From Candidatus Magasanikiibacteriota bacterium (lineage in GTDB: Bacteria; Patescibacteriota; Patescibacteriia; Magasanikbacterales; GWA2-37-8), in the NCBI GenBank assembly GCA_023246655.1, contig JAHFHX010000007.1, forward strand, positions 1-51,421: 51,421 nucleotides of DNA. Direction: 5' to 3'. This document shows, piece by piece, positions 1 to 7,063 of the stretch (position 1 is its first letter; each line of letters starts with the position of its first letter). Both the position numbers and the translations under genes were made by a program. The notes under the pieces were generated by a model that worked only from the letters and a program-made list of their open reading frames with translations, had not been told where the DNA came from and made no database searches.

Positions 1-2
1 TC

Positions 3-551
3 AAAAAGAGAATTAAGAATGAAGAATCAATTTCCAAATCAAAAGTCACAAATCTTAAATCTAAAATTCTGGTGATGGACCCCGCGGGCAAAAAGTTTGA
101 TCAGCGGATGGCGGAGAAATATTCGAAGCTCGATCGTTTGGTTTTTATTTGTGGACGCTATGAGGGGTTTGATGCGCGGATTTATAAACTGGCGGATGAA
201 CGGGTGTCGGTGGGGGATTATGTTTTGGCAGGAGGAGAATTGCCGGCGTTGACGATTGTTGAAGCTGTATCGCGCTTGATTCCGGGGGTGTTAGGGAATG
301 AGGAGTCATTGAAGGAAGAGACGTTTGGGCGAAAATCACAAATCCAAAATTACAAATCCCAAATAAATCCAAAATTACAAATCCCAAATAAATCCAAAAA
401 TTTGGAGTTTGGAATTTGGAGTTTGGAATTTAATAAGGAGTATCCTCAATACACGCGACCAGAAAATTTTATGGGGATGAAGGTGCCGGAAGTTTTATTG
501 TCGGGGGATCATAAAAAGATTGAGGAGTGGAGGAGAAAGATGCAAAAATAA
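3..551 (+). CDS. trmD: tRNA (guanine37-N1)-methyltransferase, 5' end outside the window
   Basis: SPOUT-class enzyme that methylates G37 of tRNA with SAM. The reading frame is open from the first bases. Family blocks are clear: MDPAGKKFDQRMAEKYSKLD, LVFICGRYEGFDARI, VSVGDYVLAGGELPAL, RLIPGVLGNEES, YPQYTRPENF and VPEVLLSGDHKKIEEWRR. Two low-complexity, repeat-encoded stretches interrupt these blocks, one before LVMDPAGK and one between EETF and EYPQYTRP. The position of the catalytic Asp of the family (D169 in E. coli numbering, in EDSF) reads Glu here (EETF). A later GTG at 72 could be taken as a start, but it would remove conserved N-terminal sequence. The identity is secure; whether the enzyme is fully active is not known. 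Confidence 0.93.
   Translation, partial: KKRIKNEESISKSKVTNLKSKILVMDPAGKKFDQRMAEKYSKLDRLVFICGRYEGFDARIYKLADERVSVGDYVLAGGELPALTIVEAVSRLIPGVLGNEESLKEETFGRKSQIQNYKSQINPKLQIPNKSKNLEFGIWSLEFNKEYPQYTRPENFMGMKVPEVLLSGDHKKIEEWRRKMQK
9..68. repeat. AT-rich repeat insertion inside trmD (N-terminal side)
   Basis: A low-complexity run rich in AAATC and AAGTC-like words is translated in frame and separates the K-R motif of TrmD from LVMDPAGK, which are adjacent in ordinary TrmD. Its left limit is uncertain because the window starts here. Confidence 0.6.
328..440. repeat. in-frame palindromic/tandem repeat inside trmD
   Basis: Two copies of an about 26-bp unit (AAATCCAAAATTACAAATCC, then CAAATA) are followed by TTTGGAGTTTGGAATTTGGA-like sequence that can pair back to them. 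The insert is in frame and adds about 36 residues to the inter-domain linker just after the EETF motif. Confidence 0.75.
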
Positions 552-638
552 AAAAGCAAAATGAAAAGTTACAATGTAAAATTTAAAATTTTGATTTTTG
601 AACTGTAATTTTTCGTTTTTAATTTTACATTTTTCATT
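552..638. repeat. AT-rich imperfect palindrome between trmD and the HD gene
   Basis: The left half (AATGAAAAGTTACAATGTAA) is nearly the reverse complement of the right half (TTTACATTTTTCATT). It can form a long weak hairpin. The same word style (AAAAATGAAAAAGCAAAA) recurs in the first 16S insert. Confidence 0.55.
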
Positions 639-1211
639 ATGTCATTAAAACCCATCGCCAATTTTCTCTACGAAGTCGGCATGCTCAACCGCACGCCGCG
701 TAGTGGTTTTCAATTTTTGGGGAGCGGTGAGCAAAGTGTTGCTGAGCATTCGCTCCGCACCGCCTATATTAGTTATGTTCTTGGGATGCTTGATGGTACG
801 GTGGACGTTGGACGAATGATGAAGATGGCGCTCCTGCATGATTTTGGCGAAGCACGAGTGTCAGATTTAAATCATGTCCACCAAAAATACGCCGAGCGTC
901 GGCAGCTGGAAGCAGTAAAAGAGGTGGCGGCGACGTTACCATTTGGAAATGATATTGTCGCGAGCTGCACTGAACAGGAAGAGAAAAAAACACCGGAAGC
1001 GATTTTGGTAAAAGATGCGGACACACTCGAGTGGATTATCTCTCTTAAAGAACAAGTGGATATTGGCAACGAGCGCGCTACCACCTGGATTGAGTATGCG
1101 CGGAAGAAATTAAAAACTGAAATTGCCCGTAAACTGGTAGAAGAAATTTTGAATACGGACTCCAATGAATGGTGGGGTGGGCAGGCCGGAGGCGAGTGGT
1201 GGGGACGATAG
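639..1211 (+). CDS. HD-domain phosphohydrolase (YfbR/HDDC2-like)
   Basis: A 190-residue protein of the HD superfamily, whose members include 5'-deoxynucleotidases that hydrolyse (deoxy)nucleoside monophosphates. Metal-site residues are visible: H37 in AEHSLRTAY, H67-D68 in LLHDFGEARVSD and D126/D128 in VKDADTLE. The N-terminal block FLYEVGMLNRTPRSGF is typical of this branch. The last 20 residues are Trp/Gly-rich and not conserved, and they end at a palindromic repeat, so the tail may derive from repeat sequence. The substrate is inferred from the family only. Confidence 0.82.
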   Translation: MSLKPIANFLYEVGMLNRTPRSGFQFLGSGEQSVAEHSLRTAYISYVLGMLDGTVDVGRMMKMALLHDFGEARVSDLNHVHQKYAERRQLEAVKEVAATLPFGNDIVASCTEQEEKKTPEAILVKDADTLEWIISLKEQVDIGNERATTWIEYARKKLKTEIARKLVEEILNTDSNEWWGGQAGGEWWGR

Positions 1212-1303
1212 TCGAAAGTCAAAAGTCTATAAAGTCCTTAAAGTCCGTGAGGTCGCCAATTCACGACTTTACGGACTTTTGACTTTCGACTTTACAGACT
1301 TTG
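1212..1303. repeat. AAAGTC-type palindromic repeat
   Basis: The left arm GTCGAAAGTCAAAAGTC is matched by the right arm GGACTTTTGACTTTCGAC, with repeated AAAGTC words between. The same family lies in two 16S inserts (3131-3217 and 3524-3611) and around the tRNA genes (4187-4258). Confidence 0.8.
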
Positions 1304-1322
1304 TTTATCCACACGTTCAGGC

Positions 1323-1351
1323 TTGACAAGGTTTTGAGAAAAGGCTACTAT
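1323..1351 (+). promoter_or_regulatory. strong sigma-70-type promoter, probably for the 16S operon
   Basis: TTGACA (1323-1328), a 17-nt spacer and TACTAT (1346-1351). It is the best match upstream of the 16S gene. A second, weaker candidate is TTGACA at 1579-1584 with TGATAA 18 nt later. Confidence 0.65.
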
Positions 1352-1863
1352 GTGGAAGCGAAATTAACCCAATTACCGGCACTTACATATCTCTCTACAA
1401 TTTAGATTCTGCTAAGTCTAGAAAGAGTCGCTCCCGAATGTAAATCGGGATCTCAGTTTCGGCTTCAAGAAACTAGCAAGAAGAAAGAGTAACCAAATTT
1501 CAGGTTCCTCTTTTTTCTTTCCCGCTCACAGCGGGTCCGCCTTGGGCGGATTATAACCACGGATCTTAGATTCACAGATTGACACTGATCGGTGTTGATC
1601 TGTGATAAAAAATCAGTGGTTCATTGACAACACTAACGTGACAAAGACCACAACCCCGTCAAGTCGCTTCGGCGACCACGGGGCAAAAAAGTCTATCTTT
1701 TGAGTAAGGCTCCATTTTGAGTAAGTGGAGTACACTCAACAAAAAATAATAAATCCAAAACTTCCAGAATTCATGTCTGGGAGATTGAATTCTCTACGAT
1801 GAGTTGAATCTTTTTCTGCTCCGTCATTGCGACTGGGCTCAAAAATGATTCGCTAGACTCATC
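1352..1863 (+). other. pre-16S leader with hairpins, no protein gene
   Basis: About 510 nt of presumably transcribed leader. It holds a CCCGAATGTAAATCGGG hairpin near 1433, an imperfect 17-bp hairpin at about 1478-1522 followed by T-rich sequence, a CCGC/GCGG-type hairpin at 1523-1552, and the 5' arm of a processing stem at 1631-1649. A separate small RNA between 1358 and 1530 cannot be excluded, but I do not recognise one. Confidence 0.45.
1631..1649 (+). other. 5' arm of the pre-16S processing stem
   Basis: CACTAACGTGACAAAGACC is the perfect 19-nt reverse complement of 3832-3850. The two arms flank the 16S gene exactly as RNase III processing stems do. Confidence 0.85.
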
Positions 1864-1950
1864 ATTTTTGAGAGTTTGATCCTAGCTCAGGATGAACGCT
1901 GGCGGCGTGTCTAAGGCATGCAAGTCGAGCGACGTGCCCGCTAACACCGA

Positions 1951-2047
1951 GAAATTTAAAAATGAAAAAGCAAAAATAAAAATAGTCGATCCCGACTGAG
2001 TCGGGAACAATTATTTTAAATTTTTCTTTTTCCACTTTGATTTTTCA
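1951..2047 (+). repeat. insert in 16S helix 6 (V1)
   Basis: The helix-6 stem CCCGCTAACAC / GTGTTAGTGGG is kept, and its loop is expanded by an AT-rich palindrome around GTCGATCCCGACTGAGTCGG. The insert is structured, so it extends the helix rather than breaking it. Confidence 0.75.
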
Positions 2048-2204
2048 GTGTTAGTGGGTTACGAGCGGCAAACGGGTGAGTAACACATTGGCAACCTTCC
2101 TTCAAGACAGGGATAGCTCGCCGAAAGGCGAATTAATACCTGATGGTCATGCGGGGTCATATGACATTCGCATGTAAAGATTTATCGCTTGAAGAGGGGC
2201 CTAT

Positions 2205-2244
<40 letters not shown>

Positions 2245-2707
2245 TATGACGGGTAGCAGGCGTGAGAGCGCGACCTGCCTCAGTGGGACTGCGACACTGC
2301 CCACACTCCTACGGGAGGCTGCAGTCAAGAATATTCCCCAATGCGCGAAAGCGTGAGGGAGCGACGCCGCGTGCAGGATGAAGGTCTTCGGATTGTAAAC
2401 TGCTTTTACGAGGGACGAATTCGTGACGGTACCATATGAATAAGAGGTTGCTAACTCTGTGCCAGCAGCAGCGGTAATACAGAGACCTCAAGCGTTATCC
2501 GGATTTATTGGGCGTAAAGCGTCCGCAGGTGGCTTAGCGGGTCAGGGGTTAAAACTTATCGCTTAACGATAAGATCGCCTTTGAAACTACCAAGCTCGAG
2601 GGTGGAAGAGGTGAGCGGAATTCTCGGTGTAGTCGTAATAAGCGTTGATATCGAGAAGAACACCAAATGCGAAGGCAGCTCACTGGTACACTCCTGACAC
2701 TCAGGGA

Positions 2708-2755
<48 letters not shown>

Positions 2756-2830
2756 CTAAACGATGTGCACTAGGTATTGGCAGTATCGACCCTGTCAGTG
2801 CCGTTTAAAAAAGCTAACGCGTTAAGTGCA

Positions 2831-2872
<42 letters not shown>

Positions 2873-2873
2873 A

Positions 2874-2918
<45 letters not shown>

Positions 2919-2994
2919 ACAAACGAGGAACCTTACCTGGGCTTGACATGTCGCTGCAAGCCACGAGAAACCGTGGCCGCCTTTGAGGGTGCGA

Positions 2995-3026
<32 letters not shown>

Positions 3027-3111
3027 CCGTGAGGTGTACCATTAAGTTGGGAAACGAGCGCAACCCACGCCGTGTGTTAAATAGACACACGGGACCGCCC
3101 AGCACGGAACG

Positions 3112-3226
3112 CATTTGCAAAGCAAATGCGAGTCAAAAGTTTTTAAAGTCTATAAAGTCCTTAAAGTCACCAATTGGTGACTTGATAGACTTTCGACTTT
3201 ACAGACTTTACAGACTCGCGCGCAAG
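3112..3226 (+). repeat. AAAGTC-type insert in 16S helix 39/40 (V7)
   Basis: The insert lies inside the stem CCCAGCACG / CGTGCTGGG. It starts with the hairpin CGCATTTGCAAAGCAAATGC, continues with AAAGTC words around AAAGTCACCAATTGGTGACT, and ends with CGCGCGCAAGCGCGC. The core belongs to the same repeat family as 1212-1303. Confidence 0.8.
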
Positions 3227-3512
3227 CGCGCTGCGTGCTGGGAGGAAGGAGTGGACGACGTCAAATCAGCATGGCTCTTACGTCCAGGGCCACACACATG
3301 CTACAATGGGAAGTAACAATGGGTTGCTAAGTCGCGAGACGGAGCTAATCCCATCAAACCTTCCCTCAGTTCAGATTGTAGGCTGCAACTCGCCTGCATG
3401 AAGCCGGAATCGCTAGTAAACGCCTATCAGCCACGGGGCGTTGAATACGTTCTCGGGTCTTGTACTCACCGCCCGTCACACCACGGGAGCTGGCAATGCC
3501 CAAAGTCCCGCG

Positions 3513-3627
3513 CAATGCGCACGAAGTTAAAAGTTCTTAAAGTTTATAAAGTTCATAAAGTGCCAATCGTACTTTACAAACTTTATAACTTTACAAACTT
3601 TATAAACTGGCGCGCGTAGCGCGCGGG
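3513..3627 (+). repeat. AAAGTT-type insert at the tip of 16S helix 44 (V9)
   Basis: Flanked by GTCCCGCGCAATGCGC and GCGCGCGTAGCGCGCGGGAT, with AAAGTT/AACTTT words folding back between them. It is a variant of the AAAGTC family and lies in the distal, variable end of helix 44. Confidence 0.78.
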
Positions 3628-3831
3628 ATTAAGGCAGGGTCAGTGACTAGGGTGAAGTCGTAACAAGGCATGGGTAGCGGAAGCTGCTCATGGATCACCT
3701 CCTTTCTGGAGATACTCAGTGGAAACACTGTGATTCTTCTGTCGACATCTTCTGATCTTCCTGATCAAGGATGAATTCTTAATAGTCCCGACTCAGTCGG
3801 GAGACTATAAGAAGACATAAAGAGATAGACC

Positions 3832-3850
3832 GGTCTTTGTCACGTTAGTG
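3832..3850 (+). other. 3' arm of the pre-16S processing stem
   Basis: GGTCTTTGTCACGTTAGTG pairs perfectly with 1631-1649. A further hairpin, GTCCCGACTCAGTCGGGA, lies just upstream in the trailer (about 3785-3802). Confidence 0.85.
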
Positions 3851-3862
3851 AAGTTAAATGCA

Positions 3863-3892
3863 AAGCTCGCTTGAAAAAGCGAGTTTTTTGTT
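3863..3892 (+). terminator. Rho-independent terminator of the 16S operon
   Basis: CTCGCTT-GAAA-AAGCGAG followed by TTTTTTG. It directly follows the processing stem, so the 16S is transcribed without a 23S. From 3893 to 4098 I see no gene, only AT-rich sequence and a GC hairpin. Confidence 0.85.
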
Positions 3893-4062
3893 ACTGGCCT
3901 GAGAGAATGACGAGCTCACTTATGGCCAACGAAGGTATTTTTATTGGTAATAAAAATTCCGTCGCATGACGAGGTTGTTACCGTACTTGATTTTTTTATT
4001 CAGTTTGATATACTTGTTTTTGTTTGAAAAATATTGTAAAATAGGGCGACTAGCTCAGTTTT

Positions 4063-4091
4063 CGCCACAGGCGGACCCGCCTTTGGCGGGG
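4063..4091. repeat. short GC hairpin repeat (CGCC-CACAGGCGGACCCG type)
   Basis: CGCCACAGGCGGACCCGCCTTTGGCGG forms nested hairpins. A near-identical copy lies at 4349-4381 and a variant at 1523-1552, so it is a dispersed repeat that flanks RNA genes here. Confidence 0.7.
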
Positions 4092-4098
4092 GTTACAT

Positions 4099-4175
4099 GG
4101 GTCTATAGCTCAGCTGGTTAGAGCGCGTCGTTGACATCGACGAGGTCGACCGTTCAAGTCGGTCTAGACCCACCA
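4099..4175 (+). tRNA. tRNA-Val (anticodon GAC)
   Basis: Acceptor stem GGGTCTA/TAGACCC, D arm AGCTCAGCTGGTTAGAGC, anticodon stem CGTCG/CGACG with loop TTGACAT (anticodon GAC), and T arm GACCG TTCAAGT CGGTC. CCA is encoded. Confidence 0.95.
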
Positions 4176-4186
4176 AGCGCAATTTA

Positions 4187-4258
4187 GAATTATAAAGTTA
4201 TAAAGTCCATAAAGTCACAGTTGACTTTACGACTTTGGACTTTACGGACTTTTCAGAC
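4187..4258. repeat. AAAGTC-type palindromic repeat between two tRNA genes
   Basis: TATAAAGTCCATAAAGTCA pairs with TGACTTTACGACTTTGGACT. It is the same family as 1212-1303 and the 16S inserts. Confidence 0.78.
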
Positions 4259-4265
4259 TGACAAC

Positions 4266-4339
4266 GGGCATGTAGCTCAGATGGTTAGAGCGCGTCACTG
4301 ATAATGACGAGGTCCCAAGTTCGATTCTTGGCATGCCCA
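4266..4339 (+). tRNA. tRNA-Ile (anticodon GAT)
   Basis: Acceptor stem GGGCATG/CATGCCC, anticodon stem CGTCA/TGACG with loop CTGATAA (anticodon GAT), and T arm CCAAG TTCGATT CTTGG. CCA is not encoded (ACA follows), unlike the neighbouring tRNA-Val. Confidence 0.95.
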
Positions 4340-4348
4340 CATGTGATA

Positions 4349-4381
4349 GTTTCCGCCACAGGCGGACCCGCCTTTGGCGGA
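4349..4381. repeat. short GC hairpin repeat after tRNA-Ile
   Basis: Second copy of the hairpin seen at 4063-4091, here followed by AAAAAGTC. It probably ends the tRNA transcript together with the terminator at 4402. Confidence 0.65.
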
Positions 4382-4401
4382 AAAAGTCTATAAAGTCATT
4401 G

Positions 4402-4431
4402 AAGCGGGATTGTGATCCCGCTTTATTTCTT
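4402..4431 (+). terminator. terminator after the tRNA pair
   Basis: AAGCGGGAT-TGTG-ATCCCGCTT, a 9-bp perfect stem followed by TATTTCTT. Confidence 0.8.
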
Positions 4432-4537
4432 ATGTCCCAACTAAAATTGAAAAAACTTGTCTTTAGCGAACAAGAAATCAATTGGACAACGAAATCGTTG
4501 TTTTTTGATTTTTTGCGCTTACGCGCAAGGCGCTGGT

Positions 4538-4566
4538 TTGCCAAAACCATTTTTTTCCTGTAGAGT
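4538..4566 (+). promoter_or_regulatory. candidate lepB promoter
   Basis: TTGCCA (4538-4543), a 17-nt spacer and TAGAGT (4561-4566), about 50 nt before the chosen lepB start. A weak CAACG-AAAT-CGTTG hairpin with T-runs lies upstream at about 4484-4511. Confidence 0.5.
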
Positions 4567-4616
4567 ATTGGTTGTTACCCTGTGGACAACCACCGGCAGT
4601 TGAATATATTTTTATT

Positions 4617-5219
4617 ATGGAATCTGAAAACAAATCCCCTTCGTTAAAATGGCTTGGGCGCGGGCTTGGTGCCGCTGGTCTTTTTATTTTGGAACTCATT
4701 AAAGTAGCAGTATTAGCTGGAATTACCATTGCGCTCGTGCGCTATTATTTATTTAAGCCTTTTTATGTGAAAGGCGCTTCCATGGAACCAAATTTTCATG
4801 ATCATGAATACCTTATCATTGATGAACTCAGTTATCGTTTCCGACCTATTGAACGAGGTGAAGTAATTGTGTTTAAGAATCCAAATAATCCTAAAGAATA
4901 TTTTTTGAAACGCATTATTGGGCTCCCTGGTGAACGGGTAAAGGTGGCAGAAGGTCAAGTAACAGTTTATAATGAAGCGCATCCTGAGGGAACAGAACTT
5001 CATGAAATATATTTGCCCAAGGATTTATTGACGGTTGGGGAAAAGGTAACGGTCTTGAAAGATAATCAATATTTTGTGCTCGGTGATAATCGCGACAATA
5101 GTTATGATTCCCGGCGTTTCGGATCAATTGATCGTAGTCTCATTGTGGGGCGTACCTGGTTTCGCGGTTGGCCGCTGAGTCGGATGCAAGTGTTTAAGGT
5201 TCCCGTATTTAATTTTTAA
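4617..5219 (+). CDS. lepB: signal peptidase I
   Basis: Membrane serine protease (S26A) that removes signal peptides from exported proteins. From the ATG at 4617 it has 200 residues: one N-terminal membrane segment (about 20-45), the nucleophile S55 in GASMEPNF, the general base K98 in FLKRIIGLPGE and the box GDNRDNSYDSRRFGSI. The upstream in-frame start at 4572 lies at the predicted transcription start, so I prefer 4617. It would process the many exported surface proteins encoded downstream. Confidence 0.95.
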   Translation: MESENKSPSLKWLGRGLGAAGLFILELIKVAVLAGITIALVRYYLFKPFYVKGASMEPNFHDHEYLIIDELSYRFRPIERGEVIVFKNPNNPKEYFLKRIIGLPGERVKVAEGQVTVYNEAHPEGTELHEIYLPKDLLTVGEKVTVLKDNQYFVLGDNRDNSYDSRRFGSIDRSLIVGRTWFRGWPLSRMQVFKVPVFNF

Positions 5220-5248
5220 ATACAAATTTAATCTGCGTAATTTGTGCT

Positions 5249-6658
5249 ATGAAAAAGAAAATTAAAAGTAAAAAGATAACCACCAAGCCGCTCAAACGGG
5301 AATCAAAGAATGCTCATGAGACTCCTTCCAAAGTGGATGTCAGTATCGAAGCAGGTGCCGGAGCAAAAGGAAAACGTGCCTTTTCACTTATTAGAGGTAT
5401 GCATGACATTCTGCCGCGCGAAGAGCGTTATTGGAAATCTTTTTTTCATCGGGCCGAACAGTTAGCAGATTATTTTCAATTTGGGCGACTAGAGACGCCG
5501 CTCTTAGAGGAGGCGAGTTTATTTGTGCGATCATTAGGACGCGGTACTGATGTGGTAGAAAAGGAAATGTACATTTTTGAAGATCGTGATGGTACACGAG
5601 TCGCTCTACGACCTGAAGCGACAGCCTCGGCAGTTCGGGCTTATATCATGCACGGTTTATGGAATACGCCACAGCCAGTAAAGTTTTGGTATTATGGGCC
5701 AATGTTTCGTCACGATCGTCCACAGGCCGGACGTTTTCGAGAATTTTTTCAGCTTGGTTTCGAGACCATCGGCGCACTTGATCCGGCGGTTGACGCCGAA
5801 TTACTGCTTGTAGCGTATACCATGTATCATGACCTTGGTTTGCCAATCGAATTACGAATTAATAGTATTGGCACCAAGCCTGAGCGCGAACGTTATAGTA
5901 ATGAGCTTACTAATTATTATCGCAGCAAGCGGAGTTACCTGTGTGAGCACTGTCGAATGCGTCTTACTAAGAATCCGCTCCGTCTTTTGGATTGCAAAGA
6001 AGAGCAATGTCAGCCCGTTAAAGAAACCGCGCCACAAATTATTGATTGGTTGGAAGAGTCGTCAAAAAGTTATTTTATGAAGGTGCTCGAGTATTTGGAT
6101 GAACTTAGTATCCCCTATCTTCTCGATCCGTACTTGGTACGAGGATTAGATTCCTATACCCATACCGTGTTTGAACTGTATCCGGTGGGGGGAACGGCCG
6201 GGGCCCAGAGCGAACTCGGTGGTGGTGGACGCTATGATGGACTTATTGAGGAAATGGGAGGAAAAACAACACCGGCGGCTGGGTTTGCTCTTGGCATGGA
6301 ACGCTCCGTTAGTTATCTTAAGCAGCGGGTAGAAGAAGGCGCTTTGGTGCTTCCCGAGGTAGGTCACCACATTTTTTTTGCTCAGCTCGGTGAGGAAGCC
6401 CGACGACGGTCGCTCAAGGTTATTAATGAGCTTCGGAAAAGTGGCATCCGCATTGCCTTTAACTTTTTTAAGAATTCATTAAAAAGCCAATTAGAGCTTG
6501 CGCACAATCTTAAGGTTCCCTTTGTCCTTATTCTCGGTCAAAAGGAGGTTCAAGATACTACCGTCATTATTCGCGATATGGAATCAGGTGTCCAAGAAAT
6601 TGTTGATCAGAAGAAGATTGAAAGTGTGTTAAAGAAAAAGCTTGGCTTAAGTGCTTAA
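5249..6658 (+). CDS. hisS: histidine--tRNA ligase
   Basis: Class II aminoacyl-tRNA synthetase that charges tRNA-His. Motif 2 region FWYYGPMFRHDRPQAGRFRE, histidine motif LVRGLDSYTHTVFE, motif 3 region GGGGRYDGL and GFALGMERS, and a C-terminal anticodon-binding domain from about residue 375. An extra Lys-rich N-terminal extension of about 48 residues precedes the conserved RGMHDILP start. The gene follows lepB after 29 nt. Confidence 0.96.
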   Translation: MKKKIKSKKITTKPLKRESKNAHETPSKVDVSIEAGAGAKGKRAFSLIRGMHDILPREERYWKSFFHRAEQLADYFQFGRLETPLLEEASLFVRSLGRGTDVVEKEMYIFEDRDGTRVALRPEATASAVRAYIMHGLWNTPQPVKFWYYGPMFRHDRPQAGRFREFFQLGFETIGALDPAVDAELLLVAYTMYHDLGLPIELRINSIGTKPERERYSNELTNYYRSKRSYLCEHCRMRLTKNPLRLLDCKEEQCQPVKETAPQIIDWLEESSKSYFMKVLEYLDELSIPYLLDPYLVRGLDSYTHTVFELYPVGGTAGAQSELGGGGRYDGLIEEMGGKTTPAAGFALGMERSVSYLKQRVEEGALVLPEVGHHIFFAQLGEEARRRSLKVINELRKSGIRIAFNFFKNSLKSQLELAHNLKVPFVLILGQKEVQDTTVIIRDMESGVQEIVDQKKIESVLKKKLGLSA

Positions 6659-6687
6659 ATAATAAGTTTTAAGTAAATCTTGAGCAT

Positions 6688-6716
6688 TTGACGATATCGG
6701 AGCGGGGCGGTATACT
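6688..6716 (+). promoter_or_regulatory. rpsU promoter
   Basis: TTGACG, a 17-nt spacer and TATACT. A strong match, about 50 nt upstream of the rpsU start. Confidence 0.75.
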
Positions 6717-6766
6717 ATACTTAGTAATAATTCATATTTAATCTTAAGAAACGGGGGTGAATTAGT

Positions 6767-7012
6767 GTGACAGAAATTAAGCGTCGTAAGACTGAGTCAT
6801 TCGAGGCTTTCATGCGTCGCGTTAAAAGACGTTGGCAACAATCAGGAAAAATTTTACAAGTCAAGAAGATTCGTTTCTTTACTGGCCAAAAGAGTAAAAA
6901 TATGCGCCGCCGCAGTGCGTTGCATCGCTTAGCTATGGCCGAGAAGATTACCTATCTCAAAAAGATCGGGCGCCTCCCTGAGGAGTTCGTGAAAAAAGGA
7001 GGTAAACGCTAG
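6767..7012 (+). CDS. rpsU: 30S ribosomal protein bS21
   Basis: An 81-residue, very basic protein with the S21 pattern FEAFMRRVKRRWQQSGKI, then FFTGQKSKNMRRRSALHR. GTG start preceded by GGGGGTGA at 8-15 nt. bS21 sits near the anti-Shine-Dalgarno in the 30S subunit and helps initiation. It has its own strong promoter. Confidence 0.9.
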   Translation: MTEIKRRKTESFEAFMRRVKRRWQQSGKILQVKKIRFFTGQKSKNMRRRSALHRLAMAEKITYLKKIGRLPEEFVKKGGKR

Positions 7013-7063
7013 AACATAAAGCGTAATTTTTATTTGAATTACTGCATGCCGTGGAGTACTTCG

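Noticed and set aside
328..440. CRISPR array in the trmD repeat
   Set aside because: Only two direct units without spacers, in frame inside a gene, with palindromic arms; no cas genes in the window.
4242..4550. 102-codon minus-strand ORF across tRNA-Ile and a repeat
   Set aside because: It reads antisense through the tRNA gene and a dispersed repeat, has no ribosome site and no domain; it is a chance frame.
4572..4616. Upstream start for lepB
   Set aside because: It lies at the predicted transcription start and adds a non-conserved Cys/Pro stretch before the membrane helix.
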